Assembly: GCF_900109525.1 (NCBI RefSeq)
Contig: NZ_FOAN01000003.1
Location: 124,001 to 188,000, forward strand
DNA length: 64,000 bases
Direction: 5' to 3'
Origin: Allobosea lupini
GTDB lineage: Bacteria; Pseudomonadota; Alphaproteobacteria; Rhizobiales; Beijerinckiaceae
The notes under the pieces were generated by a model. The model made no database searches. It worked only from the letters and a program-made list of their open reading frames with translations, and was not told the DNA's origin. Numbering within the stretch: the stretch's first letter is position 1; every line of letters begins with the position of its first letter. The position numbers and the translations under genes are program-made. This document shows positions 37,904 through 46,524 of this stretch, in pieces.

Positions 37904-38785
37904 ATGGACCACCAGATCAAGACCGTCGGCATCATCGGGGCCGGGCAGATGGGCAACGGCATCGCCCATGTCGCTTCGGTCGCGGGCTTCGACATCAGGC
38001 TGCACGACGTTGCCGAAGACCGCATCAACGCAGCGCTGGCGACGATCGATGGCAACATGGCCCGGCAGGTCGCCAAGGGTGCCATCGCCGACGAGGATCG
38101 CCGCACCGCGATGCGCCGGATCGTCGCGGCGCCGAAGCTGGAGGATCTGGGCCCGTGCGACCTCGTGATCGAGGCCGCGACCGAGAGCGAGGAGGTGAAG
38201 CGCAAGATATTCACCGCCGTCTGCGCCCATCTGCGCCCTGACGCGATCCTGGCCTCGAACACCTCGTCGATCTCGATCACGCGGCTGGCCGCGGCGACCG
38301 ATCGCCCCGAGCATTTCATCGGCATCCATTTCATGAACCCGGTGCCGCTGATGCAGCTCGTCGAGCTGATCCGCGGCATCGCCACGGACGACGGCACCTT
38401 CGAACGCGCCAAGGGCTTCGTCGCGGCGCTGCACAAGACGGCGTCGGTCTCCGAGGATTTCCCGGCCTTCATCGTCAACCGCATCCTGCTGCCGATGATC
38501 AACGAGGCCGTCTACACACTCTATGAGGGCGTCGGCTCGGTCGAAGCGATCGACACGGCGATGAAGCTCGGCGCGAATCACCCGATGGGGCCGCTCCAGC
38601 TTGCCGACTTCATCGGCCTCGACACCTGCCTGTCGGTGATGCAGGTGCTGCATGACGGCCTCGCCGATTCGAAGTACCGGCCATGCCCGCTGCTGGTGAA
38701 GTACGTCGAGGCCGGCTGGCTCGGTCGCAAGACCAAGCGCGGCTTCTACGACTATCGCGGCGAAAAGCCGATTCCGACGCGCTGA
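37904..38785 (+). CDS. 3-Hydroxybutyryl-CoA dehydrogenase
   Basis: The 293-residue enzyme interconverts acetoacetyl-CoA and (S)-3-hydroxybutyryl-CoA. It has a Rossmann fold at the N-terminus ([18 protein letters not shown]), [12 protein letters not shown], the catalytic-histidine motif [19 protein letters not shown] and the C-terminal helical domain with [17 protein letters not shown]. Length is typical for the single-domain PaaH/Hbd type. It may serve fatty-acid oxidation, polyhydroxybutyrate-related chemistry or the ethylmalonyl-CoA pathway. Confidence 0.93.
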   Translation: MDHQIKTVGIIGAGQMGNGIAHVASVAGFDIRLHDVAEDRINAALATIDGNMARQVAKGAIADEDRRTAMRRIVAAPKLEDLGPCDLVIEAATESEEVKRKIFTAVCAHLRPDAILASNTSSISITRLAAATDRPEHFIGIHFMNPVPLMQLVELIRGIATDDGTFERAKGFVAALHKTASVSEDFPAFIVNRILLPMINEAVYTLYEGVGSVEAIDTAMKLGANHPMGPLQLADFIGLDTCLSVMQVLHDGLADSKYRPCPLLVKYVEAGWLGRKTKRGFYDYRGEKPIPTR

Positions 38786-38845
38786 AAACGATGCCGTCTT
38801 GCTCGGCCTTGAGCCGAGCATCTCGAAAACCAGATTCCGCATGCG

Positions 38846-38915
38846 ATTCCCGGGTCTGCGCTGAGTTTCTCCTCGGGTCGACCGAAGGTCGGACCCGAGG
38901 GCTCCGCCTGGGAAT
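38846..38915. repeat. Palindromic element in the hbd-HNH gap (element E)
   Basis: CCTCGGGTC-GACC (38871-38883) pairs with GGTC-GGACCCGAGG (38887-38900) with one bulge; outer ATTCCC (38846-38851) and GGGAAT (38910-38915) extend the symmetry. The gap 38786-39031 holds no gene. Confidence 0.65.
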
Positions 38916-39031
38916 GACGCGTGCGTCTGCGCATTCGCGCCGCAACATCGTCGCTTCACATTCCTGTCGCATCGCGCTTACATTGATGCGGCAGGATTCG
39001 TGCGAGCCCTAGAAGCGGAGGCGCGATACGG

Positions 39032-39604
39032 GTGACGGCGCATGTGATGCATCCGATGGCCTCGCCGGACGGTTGTCCGGCGCTGGTGCTCAACGCCGAT
39101 TTCCGGCCGTTGAGCTACTATCCGCTCTCGTTGTGGAGCTGGCAGGACGCGATCAAGGCGGTCTTCATGGACCGGGTCAACATCGTCTCCGAATACGACA
39201 CGGTGGTGCACAGCCCGAGCTTCAATATGAAGCTGCCCTCGGTCGTCTCGCTTAAAACCTATATCAAGCCCTCGCGCACCCCGGCCTTCACCCGCTTCAA
39301 CGTCTTCCTGCGCGACCGCTTCGCCTGCCAGTATTGCGGCACGCGCGACGAGCTGACCTTCGACCATGTCGTGCCGCGCTCGAAGGGCGGGCTCACCACC
39401 TGGGAGAACGTCGTCGCAGCCTGCTCGCCCTGCAATCTGATGAAGGGCGACAAGATGCCGACCGCGGTCGGCATGATCCCGATGCAGAAGCCGTTCGCGC
39501 CGTCGATCAACGACCTGCACCGCAACGGCAAGCTGTTCCCGCCGAACTATCTGCACGACAGCTGGCTGGATTATCTCTACTGGGATTCCGAGCTGGAGCC
39601 GTGA
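39032..39604 (+). CDS. HNH endonuclease family protein
   Basis: A 190-residue protein with a complete HNH zinc-finger nuclease motif: CQYCGTRDELTFDHVVPRSKGG, then WENVVAACSPCNLMKGDK, so two CxxC pairs and the His-Asn-His core are intact. The N-terminal half (LVLNADFRPLSYYPLSLWSWQDAIKAV) is that of a conserved stand-alone family in Hyphomicrobiales. The start is taken as GTG 39032 with GCGGAGG upstream; ATG 39047 is an alternative. No restriction, toxin or phage genes are adjacent, so a housekeeping DNA role is more likely than defence. Confidence 0.88.
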   Translation: MTAHVMHPMASPDGCPALVLNADFRPLSYYPLSLWSWQDAIKAVFMDRVNIVSEYDTVVHSPSFNMKLPSVVSLKTYIKPSRTPAFTRFNVFLRDRFACQYCGTRDELTFDHVVPRSKGGLTTWENVVAACSPCNLMKGDKMPTAVGMIPMQKPFAPSINDLHRNGKLFPPNYLHDSWLDYLYWDSELEP

Positions 39605-39616
39605 GCTCCGGCACCA

Positions 39617-40483
39617 TTATCGCGAGCGCGAGCGCGGATCCGAGGCATCGCGCAGGGCATCGCCGAGCAGGTTGAGCGCCAGCACCGTGACGAGGATGGC
39701 AAGGCTCGGGAAGACCGCCAGCCACCAGGCGTCGAGGATGTTCTCGAAGCCCTCGCGAATCATCGCGCCCCAGGTCGGCGCCGGCGGCGGCACGCCGAGC
39801 CCGATGAAGCTGAGCGAGGCCTCGGTGCGGATCGCCGAGGCCAGCCAGAGCGAGCTCATCACCACCACGTCCGAGATCATGTTCGGCAGGATGTGCCGCG
39901 TCATGATCCGGAACGGGCCGCAGCCATAGGAGCGGCTGGCCTCGACGAAATCGCGCTGGCGCAAGGTGATCGTCGGCGCCCGGGCGACGCGGGCGAAGGG
40001 GGCGACCTCGGTCACCGCGATGGCGATGATCAGGTTCTCCAGGCTGGCACCGAGCATGGCCGCGATCATCAGGCCGAGCAGCAGCGTCGGGAAGGCGAGC
40101 AGTACGTCGAGCACGCCCATGACGAGCTGGTCGAAGACGCCGCCGATATAGCCGGCGATCACGCCGATCGCGGTGCCGACCAGCATGGCGATCAGGATCG
40201 CGACGAAGCCGACGAAGAGCGAGATGCGCGCGCCATAGATCAGGCGCGAGAGCACGTCGCGACCATAGGAATCGGTGCCGAGCCAGAACTCGGCCGAAGG
40301 CGGCTCCAGCCGCGCCACGATGTTCTGCTCGAGCGGATCGTGCGGGGCGAGCCAGGGTGCGAACAGCGCGATGCAGACGATCAGCGCCAGCAGCACGAGC
40401 CCGATCCAGGCGAGCCGGTTCTGCGTGAAGGCGAGCCAGAGCCCGCCGGGCTGGATCGCGACGGGGGTGTCGGCGGCGCTCAT
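39617..40483 (-). CDS. Peptide/opine-type ABC transporter permease (DppC family)
   Basis: The 288-residue permease has an N-terminal helix (residues about 25-45), the LAPHDPLEQN loop typical of DppC/OppC, and five further helices, with the ABC-permease EAA-type loop EASRSYGCGPFRIMTRHILPN near residue 195. It overlaps the DppB-like gene by four bases and ends the operon, tail to tail with the HNH gene. No ATP-binding subunit is present in this operon. Confidence 0.92.
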   Translation of the reverse strand: MSAADTPVAIQPGGLWLAFTQNRLAWIGLVLLALIVCIALFAPWLAPHDPLEQNIVARLEPPSAEFWLGTDSYGRDVLSRLIYGARISLFVGFVAILIAMLVGTAIGVIAGYIGGVFDQLVMGVLDVLLAFPTLLLGLMIAAMLGASLENLIIAIAVTEVAPFARVARAPTITLRQRDFVEASRSYGCGPFRIMTRHILPNMISDVVVMSSLWLASAIRTEASLSFIGLGVPPPAPTWGAMIREGFENILDAWWLAVFPSLAILVTVLALNLLGDALRDASDPRSRSR

Positions 40484-41424
40484 GAGTACTTCACCCTGGG
40501 ATCGACGAGGCCGTAGGCGAGATCGGTCAGCGTGTTCACGACGATCACGCAGATTGCGAAGATGATCATCAGCCCCTGCAGCAGGGTGTAGTCGCGGGCA
40601 TTGAGCGCGCCGATGATCAGCTTGCCGAGGCCGGGGCGGTTGAAGATGATCTCGGTCAGCACCGAGTTGCCGATCAGCGTGCCGAAATAGAGCCCGACCA
40701 CGGTGATGATCGGGATCAGCCCGTTGCGCAGGGCATGGGTGACGACGAGCTGGGCCGGGCCGACGCCCTTGGCGCGAGCGGTGCGGATATAGTCCTCGGT
40801 CAGCACGCCGAGCATGGCGGCGCGGGTCACGCGCATCACATAGGCGGTCATGATGATGCCGAGATTGAGCGCCGGCAGGGCCAGCGCCCGCATCCGCTCG
40901 GTGAGGCTGCCGGAGCCGCTGGTGTTCCCGAGCACCGGGAACCAGTTCAGCTGGATCGCGAAGACGATCAGCATCAGGATGCCGGAGACGAAGGCCGGGA
41001 AGGACAGGCCGACCAGAGAGACGACGCGCGAGATATAGTCGACCCAGCCATTGCGGCTCAGCGCGGCGGCGACGCCGAGCGGCAGGCCGAAAAGAAGTCC
41101 GATCGTGATGGCGGCGACGGTGAGCTCGATCGTCGAGGGCAGGACGAGCAGCACCTCGCGGATGACGCTGCGCCCGCTCGACAGCGACTGCCCGAAATCG
41201 CCGGTGAGGATCTTGCCGAGGAAGGCGAGGTACTGGACGTGGACCGGCTGGTCGAGGCCGAGCTTCTCGCGCAGTGCGGCGAGCGAGGCGGCGCTGGCCT
41301 GGTCGCCGAGGATGACGGAGGCGGCATCGCCCGGCACCAGCCGGACCAGCACGAAGATCGCGGTCAGCATCACGAACAAAGTGGGGATGGCGAGCAGGAT
41401 GCGCCTCACCAGATAGCCGATCAT
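40480..41424 (-). CDS. Peptide/opine-type ABC transporter permease (DppB family)
   Basis: The 314-residue DppB/OppB-type permease starts MIGYLVRRILLAIPTLFVMLTAIFVLVRLVPGD with the characteristic first helix, has six predicted helices, and the EAA-type loop IRTARAKGVGPAQLVVTHALRN near residue 220. The frame is open upstream to 42147 but only as a shadow of the oxidoreductase gene; ATG 41424 overlaps that gene's stop by four bases. Pairs with the DppC-like product to form the channel. Confidence 0.93.
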   Translation of the reverse strand: MIGYLVRRILLAIPTLFVMLTAIFVLVRLVPGDAASVILGDQASAASLAALREKLGLDQPVHVQYLAFLGKILTGDFGQSLSSGRSVIREVLLVLPSTIELTVAAITIGLLFGLPLGVAAALSRNGWVDYISRVVSLVGLSFPAFVSGILMLIVFAIQLNWFPVLGNTSGSGSLTERMRALALPALNLGIIMTAYVMRVTRAAMLGVLTEDYIRTARAKGVGPAQLVVTHALRNGLIPIITVVGLYFGTLIGNSVLTEIIFNRPGLGKLIIGALNARDYTLLQGLMIIFAICVIVVNTLTDLAYGLVDPRVKYS

Positions 41425-42551
41425 GCCACCGCCCTTTCCTGCATCAGTCGCCCCGGCGCGAAGGCGGCGATCTCGCGGCGCGTGCGGCCTTCGCAGACGA
41501 GCTCGGCCAGGATCGAGCCGACGACCGGGACGAGCTGGAAGCCATGTCCGGAGAAGCCGAAGGCATGGACGAGGCCTGGCGCATTCGGCGAGAGGCCGAT
41601 GACCGGTATGTGGTCTGATGTCTCTGCCTCGATGCCGGTCCAGCAGCGGGCGATCCGAACGCCCCGCACGGCCGGGAAGAGATCCCCGGCGGCGCGGGCG
41701 CCCCGGGCGAGCTGGCGGAAGTCGACGCTGCTGCGTTCGCGCTCGAGATCGGCCGAACCCTGCAGGCCGCCGCCGATCACCAGCGTGCCCTGGCCGGCTT
41801 GCTTGAAGGAAAGCGCCCGGCCGACGACGCTGACGACGGGATCGAGCAGAGGCGCGAGCCGCTCGGTGACGATCATCATCGAGGCGCGCACGCCGAGCGG
41901 GATCACATCGCCGAACAGAGCCGCGAGCCGGCCGGCCCAGGCGCCGGCGGCGTTGACGATCTGCGGGGCGCGAAAGCGCCTGCTGCCGCAGACGATGAGC
42001 CAGTCGCCGCCCAACCGGTCGACGGCCTCGACGCCGCAGCCCTCGGCGATGACGACGCCTTCGGCCTCGCAGGATCGGCGGAAGGCGGCGATGGCCCGGT
42101 GCGGGTCGGCGGCGCCGTCGCGCCGCGCCACCAGCGCCCCGACGCAATGCGGGCTCAGCGCTGGCACGAGCCGGCGCAGTTCGGCGGCGTCGATCAGCTC
42201 TTCATGGCCGTAGCCGAGAGCGCTGGTGCGCGCCTGCCGCTCGATCAGGGCCGGCATGTGCTGGGCCTTCTCCGCAACGCGCAGCTGGCCACGGGCGTGG
42301 AAGCCGCAGGTATCGCCCACGATCGTCTCGATGCGATGCCACATCGCCATCGCTTCGAGCGAGATCGGGATCTCGGCGATGTCGCGGCCGAGGGTGCGAA
42401 CGCCCGCCGCGGTGGCGCCGGAGGCGTGGCGGCCGGTCCAGCGCCGCTCGACCAGCGCGACCTTGCGGCCGGCGCGAGCGAGGTGCAGTGCGGCGGAGAG
42501 GCCATGCAGGCCGCCGCCGACCACGATGACGTCGTATGCGGCGTCGGTCAT
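41421..42551 (-). CDS. DadA/GlyOx-type FAD-dependent oxidoreductase (second copy in operon)
   Basis: A 376-residue flavoprotein with a GxGxxG FAD motif (VIVVGGGLHGLSAALHLARAG), the post-motif RHASGATAAGVRTL, and the C-terminal ARCWTGIEAETSDHIPVIG and FGFSGHGFQLVPVVG of the glycine oxidase/sarcosine oxidase beta family. It overlaps neighbours by four bases on both sides, so it belongs to the oxidase operon. It is distinct from the other DadA-like flavoprotein at 44222-45340 and could replace it as a beta subunit or act on a second amine. Confidence 0.88.
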   Translation of the reverse strand: MTDAAYDVIVVGGGLHGLSAALHLARAGRKVALVERRWTGRHASGATAAGVRTLGRDIAEIPISLEAMAMWHRIETIVGDTCGFHARGQLRVAEKAQHMPALIERQARTSALGYGHEELIDAAELRRLVPALSPHCVGALVARRDGAADPHRAIAAFRRSCEAEGVVIAEGCGVEAVDRLGGDWLIVCGSRRFRAPQIVNAAGAWAGRLAALFGDVIPLGVRASMMIVTERLAPLLDPVVSVVGRALSFKQAGQGTLVIGGGLQGSADLERERSSVDFRQLARGARAAGDLFPAVRGVRIARCWTGIEAETSDHIPVIGLSPNAPGLVHAFGFSGHGFQLVPVVGSILAELVCEGRTRREIAAFAPGRLMQERAVA

Positions 42552-43948
42552 GCCGCCGGTTCCTGTTCGTCGAGGCTGGCAAGCTCGCCGAGCGTCACCG
42601 GCTTCAGCGGCGGCCGGATCCGGTAGAAGCCGACCTCCTCGACAGGGCGGTTCTGCGCGGCGGCGACGATATGGGCCATGGAATAGCCGCATTGCCGGCC
42701 CTGGCAGGGGCCCATGCCGGCGCGGGTGAAGGCCTTGAGCTGGTTGGGGCCGGGCCGGCCCTCGACCGCGCGGGCTCGGAGCTCGCCGGCGGTGACCTCC
42801 TCGCAGCGGCAGATCAATGTCTCGTCGGGAGGCGCATAGAGCTGCGGGCGCGGCGCGTAGAGCGCGTCGAGCAAGGGCCGCAGCGCGAGCGCGCTGGAGA
42901 GGGCGCTTCGCTCGGGCGTGGCAGCGGTTTCTGCGGTGGCGTCATCTATCCGGCCGAGTCTGGCCGCAACCCGCACCGCCGCGAGCCGTCCGCGTGGCTC
43001 CGCCGCTTCAGCCCCGCCGATGCCGGCACCGTCTCCGGCGACGAAGATATTGGCCTGCGAACTCTCGCCCCAGGCGTCGAGGACCGGGACATAGCACTGC
43101 TGGCCGGCATGCCAGCGCGCGGCGCAGCCGAGCGCCAGCGGCGCATGGATGTTCGGCACCACGCCCTCATGGACCAACAGCACCTCGGCTGGGACCTCGG
43201 TCTCGCGGCCGTCTTCCGTGCGATAGCGCAGGCGCTGGAGACGGCCCTCACCCTCGGCGCGCAGCTCGGTGACATGGCGGATGATCGTGACGCCGGCCCA
43301 GCGCAGCGCCAACGACCAGGACAGGCCTTTCAGGAGATCGCCGAGGCGGGCGAGCCCCTGCGGCAGGTGGCGCAGCGCTGCACCGACACGTCCACGCGGG
43401 GTGGTGTCGAGGAAGCCGGCGATACGGCCGCCCGCGGCCAGCAACTGGGTCATGTAGAGTAGAGGCAGCGGTCCGCAGCCGGCGATCCAGACCGGATTTT
43501 CAGGCACGGAATCGGCGGTCTTCAGCAGGATCTGCGCGGCGCCGACGGTGAGCACGCCCGGCAGGGTCCAGCCCGGAAAGGGCACAGGCCGCTCCTGCGC
43601 GCCGGTGGCGAGGATGATCGCCTGCGCCGTCATGATGCGCGCCTTGCCACCACGCGTGACGAAGGCGCGGAAGCCGGGCTCGATCTGCCAGAGCTGGCTC
43701 TCGGGTTCGTAGAAGGCGCCGCAGGAGCGGAAGGCCGCGGCGCGCTCGGCGCCGGCAAGATAGCTCTCGCCGAGCCGCTTGGCGCGCGACGTCGCGGCGA
43801 CGGTCTCGATTCCCCGCCAGATCTGGCCGCCGGGCGCCGGCTGATCGTCAACGACACGGACGGAGAGCCCGTGGCGGCGGGCGGTGACGGCGGCGGCCAT
43901 GCCGGCCGGGCCGGCGCCGACGATCAGGAGATCGGTGTGCTCGCTCAT
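42548..43948 (-). CDS. FAD/NAD(P)-oxidoreductase with BFD-type [2Fe-2S] tail (opine/D-hydroxyproline oxidase alpha-like)
   Basis: This 466-residue protein matches OoxA/HcnB/SoxA-like alpha subunits: a two-dinucleotide-domain flavoprotein (LLIVGAGPAGMAAAVTARRHG; IILATGAQERPVPFPGW; WIAGCGPLPLLYM) with a C-terminal BFD-like cluster domain carrying CRCEEVTAGELRARAVEG and GPCQGRQCG, i.e. the four cysteines for [2Fe-2S]. It overlaps both neighbours by four bases. Known relatives are opine oxidases, hydrogen cyanide synthase and D-hydroxyproline dehydrogenase. No neighbour tells which substrate applies. Confidence 0.85.
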   Translation of the reverse strand: MSEHTDLLIVGAGPAGMAAAVTARRHGLSVRVVDDQPAPGGQIWRGIETVAATSRAKRLGESYLAGAERAAAFRSCGAFYEPESQLWQIEPGFRAFVTRGGKARIMTAQAIILATGAQERPVPFPGWTLPGVLTVGAAQILLKTADSVPENPVWIAGCGPLPLLYMTQLLAAGGRIAGFLDTTPRGRVGAALRHLPQGLARLGDLLKGLSWSLALRWAGVTIIRHVTELRAEGEGRLQRLRYRTEDGRETEVPAEVLLVHEGVVPNIHAPLALGCAARWHAGQQCYVPVLDAWGESSQANIFVAGDGAGIGGAEAAEPRGRLAAVRVAARLGRIDDATAETAATPERSALSSALALRPLLDALYAPRPQLYAPPDETLICRCEEVTAGELRARAVEGRPGPNQLKAFTRAGMGPCQGRQCGYSMAHIVAAAQNRPVEEVGFYRIRPPLKPVTLGELASLDEQEPAA

Positions 43949-44241
43949 GCCGACAGGCTCCGGCGGCCCTGCTGGCGGGCGATGCGCATGCCGCCCGCGA
44001 CCGGCGTCAGGCAGCTCTGGACCGAGCCCTGGCCGTCGATCTCGACCAGGCATTCGAAACAGACGCCCATCATGCAATAGGGCGCGCGCGGGCTCTGCGA
44101 GACCGGCGTGGTCCGACTCCAGCCTTCCTGCTGGCGCAGCAGCACCGCGGCGACGCTTTCGCCGAGCTCGGCCGCGACCGGGCGTCCGTCGATGAAGATG
44201 GTGACCGCCTGCGGCCCCGGATCATGCAGCTTGCGGAACAT
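43945..44241 (-). CDS. Small (2Fe-2S)-binding protein (HcnA/OoxX-like gamma subunit)
   Basis: A 98-residue ferredoxin-fold protein with the plant-type [2Fe-2S] loop CMMGVCFECLVEIDG and a fourth cysteine in QSCLTPV near residue 77. It has the size and motif of the small subunit that pairs with HcnB/OoxA-like proteins, passing electrons between flavins. It overlaps the upstream flavoprotein gene by 20 bases and the downstream alpha gene by four. Confidence 0.88.
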   Translation of the reverse strand: MFRKLHDPGPQAVTIFIDGRPVAAELGESVAAVLLRQQEGWSRTTPVSQSPRAPYCMMGVCFECLVEIDGQGSVQSCLTPVAGGMRIARQQGRRSLSA

Positions 44242-45340
44242 CGAACCGACTCTGGTGGAAGGGAGAAAAGCGCTCGGGCAGGCTGCCCGCGGCGATGGCG
44301 TAGGCGAGCTCCACGGCGTGAAAGGCCGCGAGCGTCACGCCGGAATGGCAGAGCGCGACGAAGGCGCCGGGATGGCTCTGCGACTGCGCATAGATCGGAT
44401 AGCTGTCGGGCGTCATGATGCGCAGCCCGGCCCATTGCCTGACGAGGCCGACCTTCGCCAAGGCGGGAACGATCTGCACGGTCTTGCGGCTGAGCCGCGC
44501 CGCCGCCTCGCCGGTGGTGGAGACGTCGAAGCCGGGATCGTCCTTGGTCGCGCCGATCATCACCGTGCCCTCGCCGGTCTGGCGCAGGCCGCTCGCCGGC
44601 AGCGGCAGGAAGGGAGCGAGCCGCTCGGTGACCAGCACCTGGCCGCGCTCCGGCCGTAAGGGAACGTCGAGACCGACCTGGCGCGCCAGCTCAGGCGAGC
44701 CGAGCCCGGCGGCGACGACGATCCGCGGTGCGGTGAGCGTCTCGCCGTCGAGAGTAAGCTTGAAGTCGGTGCCGACACGCTCGATCCGTTGCACCCGGGC
44801 GCGATGGCGTAGCGCGCCGCCATGATGGGCGACGCCGGCATGCAGCGCCGCCAGAAGCCGCAGTGGGTTGGCGTGCCCGTCCCGCCGGCCGAAGCTGGCG
44901 CCAGCGACGTCCGGACCGAGCGTCACCTTGGGCAGCAGCTTTTCCAGTGCCGGGCGATCGAGCATCTCCCAATCCGGCTCGTCGTCGCCGCGCTGGTTAT
45001 GGAGGCGCAGCAGATCGACGCGGCGCTTCTCATAGCCTTCTTCGCCGAGGCAGAAGGCAAGGCCGCCATTTTGCTCATAGGCGAGGTCTATCGCCGTTTC
45101 TGTCTCCAATTCTTCGGTAAAGCCGCGCCAGAGCGCGATGCTGTCGCGGGTCAGGGCCTGGTAGGCCGGCATGCCCAGGCCCTTGCCCTGCAACCAGACC
45201 AGCCCGAAATTCGCCCGCGCCGCGCGGAAATCGCCATCCTCGCCGTCGAGCAGCAGCACCTTCTGCTGCCTGCGGGCAAGGCCATAGGCAATGGCGGCCC
45301 CGACCGTTCCTCCCCCGATGACGACGATGTCCGGCCGCAT
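44222..45340 (-). CDS. DadA-like FAD-dependent oxidoreductase (opine oxidase/HcnC beta-like)
   Basis: First gene of the operon. The 372-residue flavoprotein has VVIGGGTVGAAIAYGLARR, a long substrate domain and the C-terminal GLRIMTPDSYPIYAQS and ALCHSGVTLAAFHAVELA. In opine oxidase and D-hydroxyproline dehydrogenase the equivalent beta subunit oxidises the C-N bond while alpha and gamma subunits relay electrons. The 90-base gap to the divergent lysR carries an inverted repeat. The substrate is likely a secondary amine or D-imino acid, by analogy only. Confidence 0.87.
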   Translation of the reverse strand: MRPDIVVIGGGTVGAAIAYGLARRQQKVLLLDGEDGDFRAARANFGLVWLQGKGLGMPAYQALTRDSIALWRGFTEELETETAIDLAYEQNGGLAFCLGEEGYEKRRVDLLRLHNQRGDDEPDWEMLDRPALEKLLPKVTLGPDVAGASFGRRDGHANPLRLLAALHAGVAHHGGALRHRARVQRIERVGTDFKLTLDGETLTAPRIVVAAGLGSPELARQVGLDVPLRPERGQVLVTERLAPFLPLPASGLRQTGEGTVMIGATKDDPGFDVSTTGEAAARLSRKTVQIVPALAKVGLVRQWAGLRIMTPDSYPIYAQSQSHPGAFVALCHSGVTLAAFHAVELAYAIAAGSLPERFSPFHQSRFDVPQAA

Positions 45341-45356
45341 GAAAATCCCTTTCGCC

Positions 45357-45393
45357 CTTTGACGTTAGGAAGCGACATTGTATTTCGTCAAAG
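45357..45393. promoter_or_regulatory. Inverted repeat in the oxidase-lysR divergent promoter
   Basis: CTTTGACG (45357-45364) and CGTCAAAG (45386-45393) are perfect inverse complements 21 bases apart. Each contains a TTGACG hexamer pointing inward, so the same repeat could give both genes a -35 element and the LysR protein paired half-sites. Confidence 0.5.
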
Positions 45394-45430
45394 TCGTTTT
45401 TCTCTGCACTCTATTCCCTGGGGTTATGCC

Positions 45431-46354
45431 ATGGTGAGGCGGCTCAATCTGCGCCAGGTCGAGGCCTTCAAGGCGGTGATCGAATACGGCACCGTCAGTC
45501 GCGCCGCCGAGATGATGAACGTCTCGCAGCCGGCGATGAGCAAGCTGATCGCCCATCTCGAAGCGGATACGGGCCTGCGGCTGTTCGACCGCGTGAAAGG
45601 CAGGCTCGTCGCGACGCGGCGCGGCATGCGGCTCTACGAGGAGATCGACCGGATTTTTGCCGGCGTGCGCCAGGTCGAGAATGCGGTCGAGGCGATCCGG
45701 CGCGACGAGCAGAGCCGCCTGCTGATCGGCGTCATGCCGGCGCTCTCCGGCTCCTTCATCCAGGAGGCGACCTCGCGCTTCCTCGCCAGGCAGCCCGGCG
45801 TGTTCTGCTCGGTCCAGTCGCGCAGCTCGCAATGGATTTCCGATGCGCTGGTCACGCACAGGCTCGATGTCGGCCTGATCATCGCCCCGGTCGACAACCC
45901 CTATGTCGCCGCCGAGCCGATGATGGGCCATCCCGTTGTCTGCATCCTGCCGCTCGGCCACCCGTTGACTGCCAAGGAGGTGATCACGCCGCGCGATCTC
46001 GCCGGTGTCCCCTTCATCTCCTTCGATCCGGAGAGCCACACCCATCGCAGCATCAGCCGGGTGCTGGAAGGCCATGGCGTCATGCCGGAGGTGGTGATGG
46101 TCGCGAATGTCTCGCCGACCCTCTGCGAGTTCGTCGCGGCCGGCGTCGGCGTCTCGCTGGTGCATCCGCTGATCGTCGGCGGCCTGCGCGACAAGATCGC
46201 CATCCGCCGCTTCGAGCCGGAGTTCCAGCTCGATTTCCAGCTCTGCCGCAACCGCGACAGTCGCAATGCCAGGCTGGTCGCGGCCTTCCTGGAAAGCGCG
46301 CGCGAGGCGGCGGCGGAAATCTCGCGGACGATCCTGACGCCGAATCCGGCCTGA
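45431..46354 (+). CDS. LysR-family regulator of the oxidase operon (OccR/NocR-like position)
   Basis: The 307-residue protein has an N-terminal winged helix (LNLRQVEAFKAVIEYGTVSRAAEMMNVSQPAMSKLIAHLEADTGLRLFDRVKG) and an effector domain resembling the arginine/opine-type LysR group (VQSRSSQWISDALVTHRLDVGLI). ATG 45431 is chosen over ATG 45426, which meets a stop at once. It is divergent from the oxidase operon, so it likely senses the substrate and activates it. It converges on the binding-protein gene across a repeat element. Confidence 0.9.
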   Translation: MVRRLNLRQVEAFKAVIEYGTVSRAAEMMNVSQPAMSKLIAHLEADTGLRLFDRVKGRLVATRRGMRLYEEIDRIFAGVRQVENAVEAIRRDEQSRLLIGVMPALSGSFIQEATSRFLARQPGVFCSVQSRSSQWISDALVTHRLDVGLIIAPVDNPYVAAEPMMGHPVVCILPLGHPLTAKEVITPRDLAGVPFISFDPESHTHRSISRVLEGHGVMPEVVMVANVSPTLCEFVAAGVGVSLVHPLIVGGLRDKIAIRRFEPEFQLDFQLCRNRDSRNARLVAAFLESAREAAAEISRTILTPNPA

Positions 46355-46390
46355 TCATTGGGTAGCGGCTACGCTTCGATCTGGCTGAAG

Positions 46391-46477
46391 CGTCATTGCG
46401 AGCGCAGCGAAGCAATCCAGGGGACGTAGAGCATTGCCGCCCTGGATTGCTTCGTCGCTCCGCTCCTCGCAATGACG
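46391..46477. repeat. Palindromic repeat family A, copy 2
   Basis: Left arm 46391-46421 (starts CGTCATTGCGAGCGCAGCGA) pairs with right arm 46441-46477 (ends CGCAATGACG), loop about 19 bases. Sits between two convergent genes, where it could terminate both. Confidence 0.92.
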
Positions 46478-46524
46478 AACTCTCGCCCAAACGGCGATCG
46501 GATTTGATCGAGACTGCTTAGGCC

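Noticed and set aside
39032..39604. HNH nuclease as part of a defence system
   Set aside because: No restriction, methylase, toxin-antitoxin, reverse transcriptase or phage genes adjoin it, and it belongs to a conserved stand-alone type.
44822..46354. A 510-residue LysR protein with a long N-terminal extension
   Set aside because: The first 203 codons overlap the divergent flavoprotein gene in the opposite direction; the LysR domain begins at ATG 45431.
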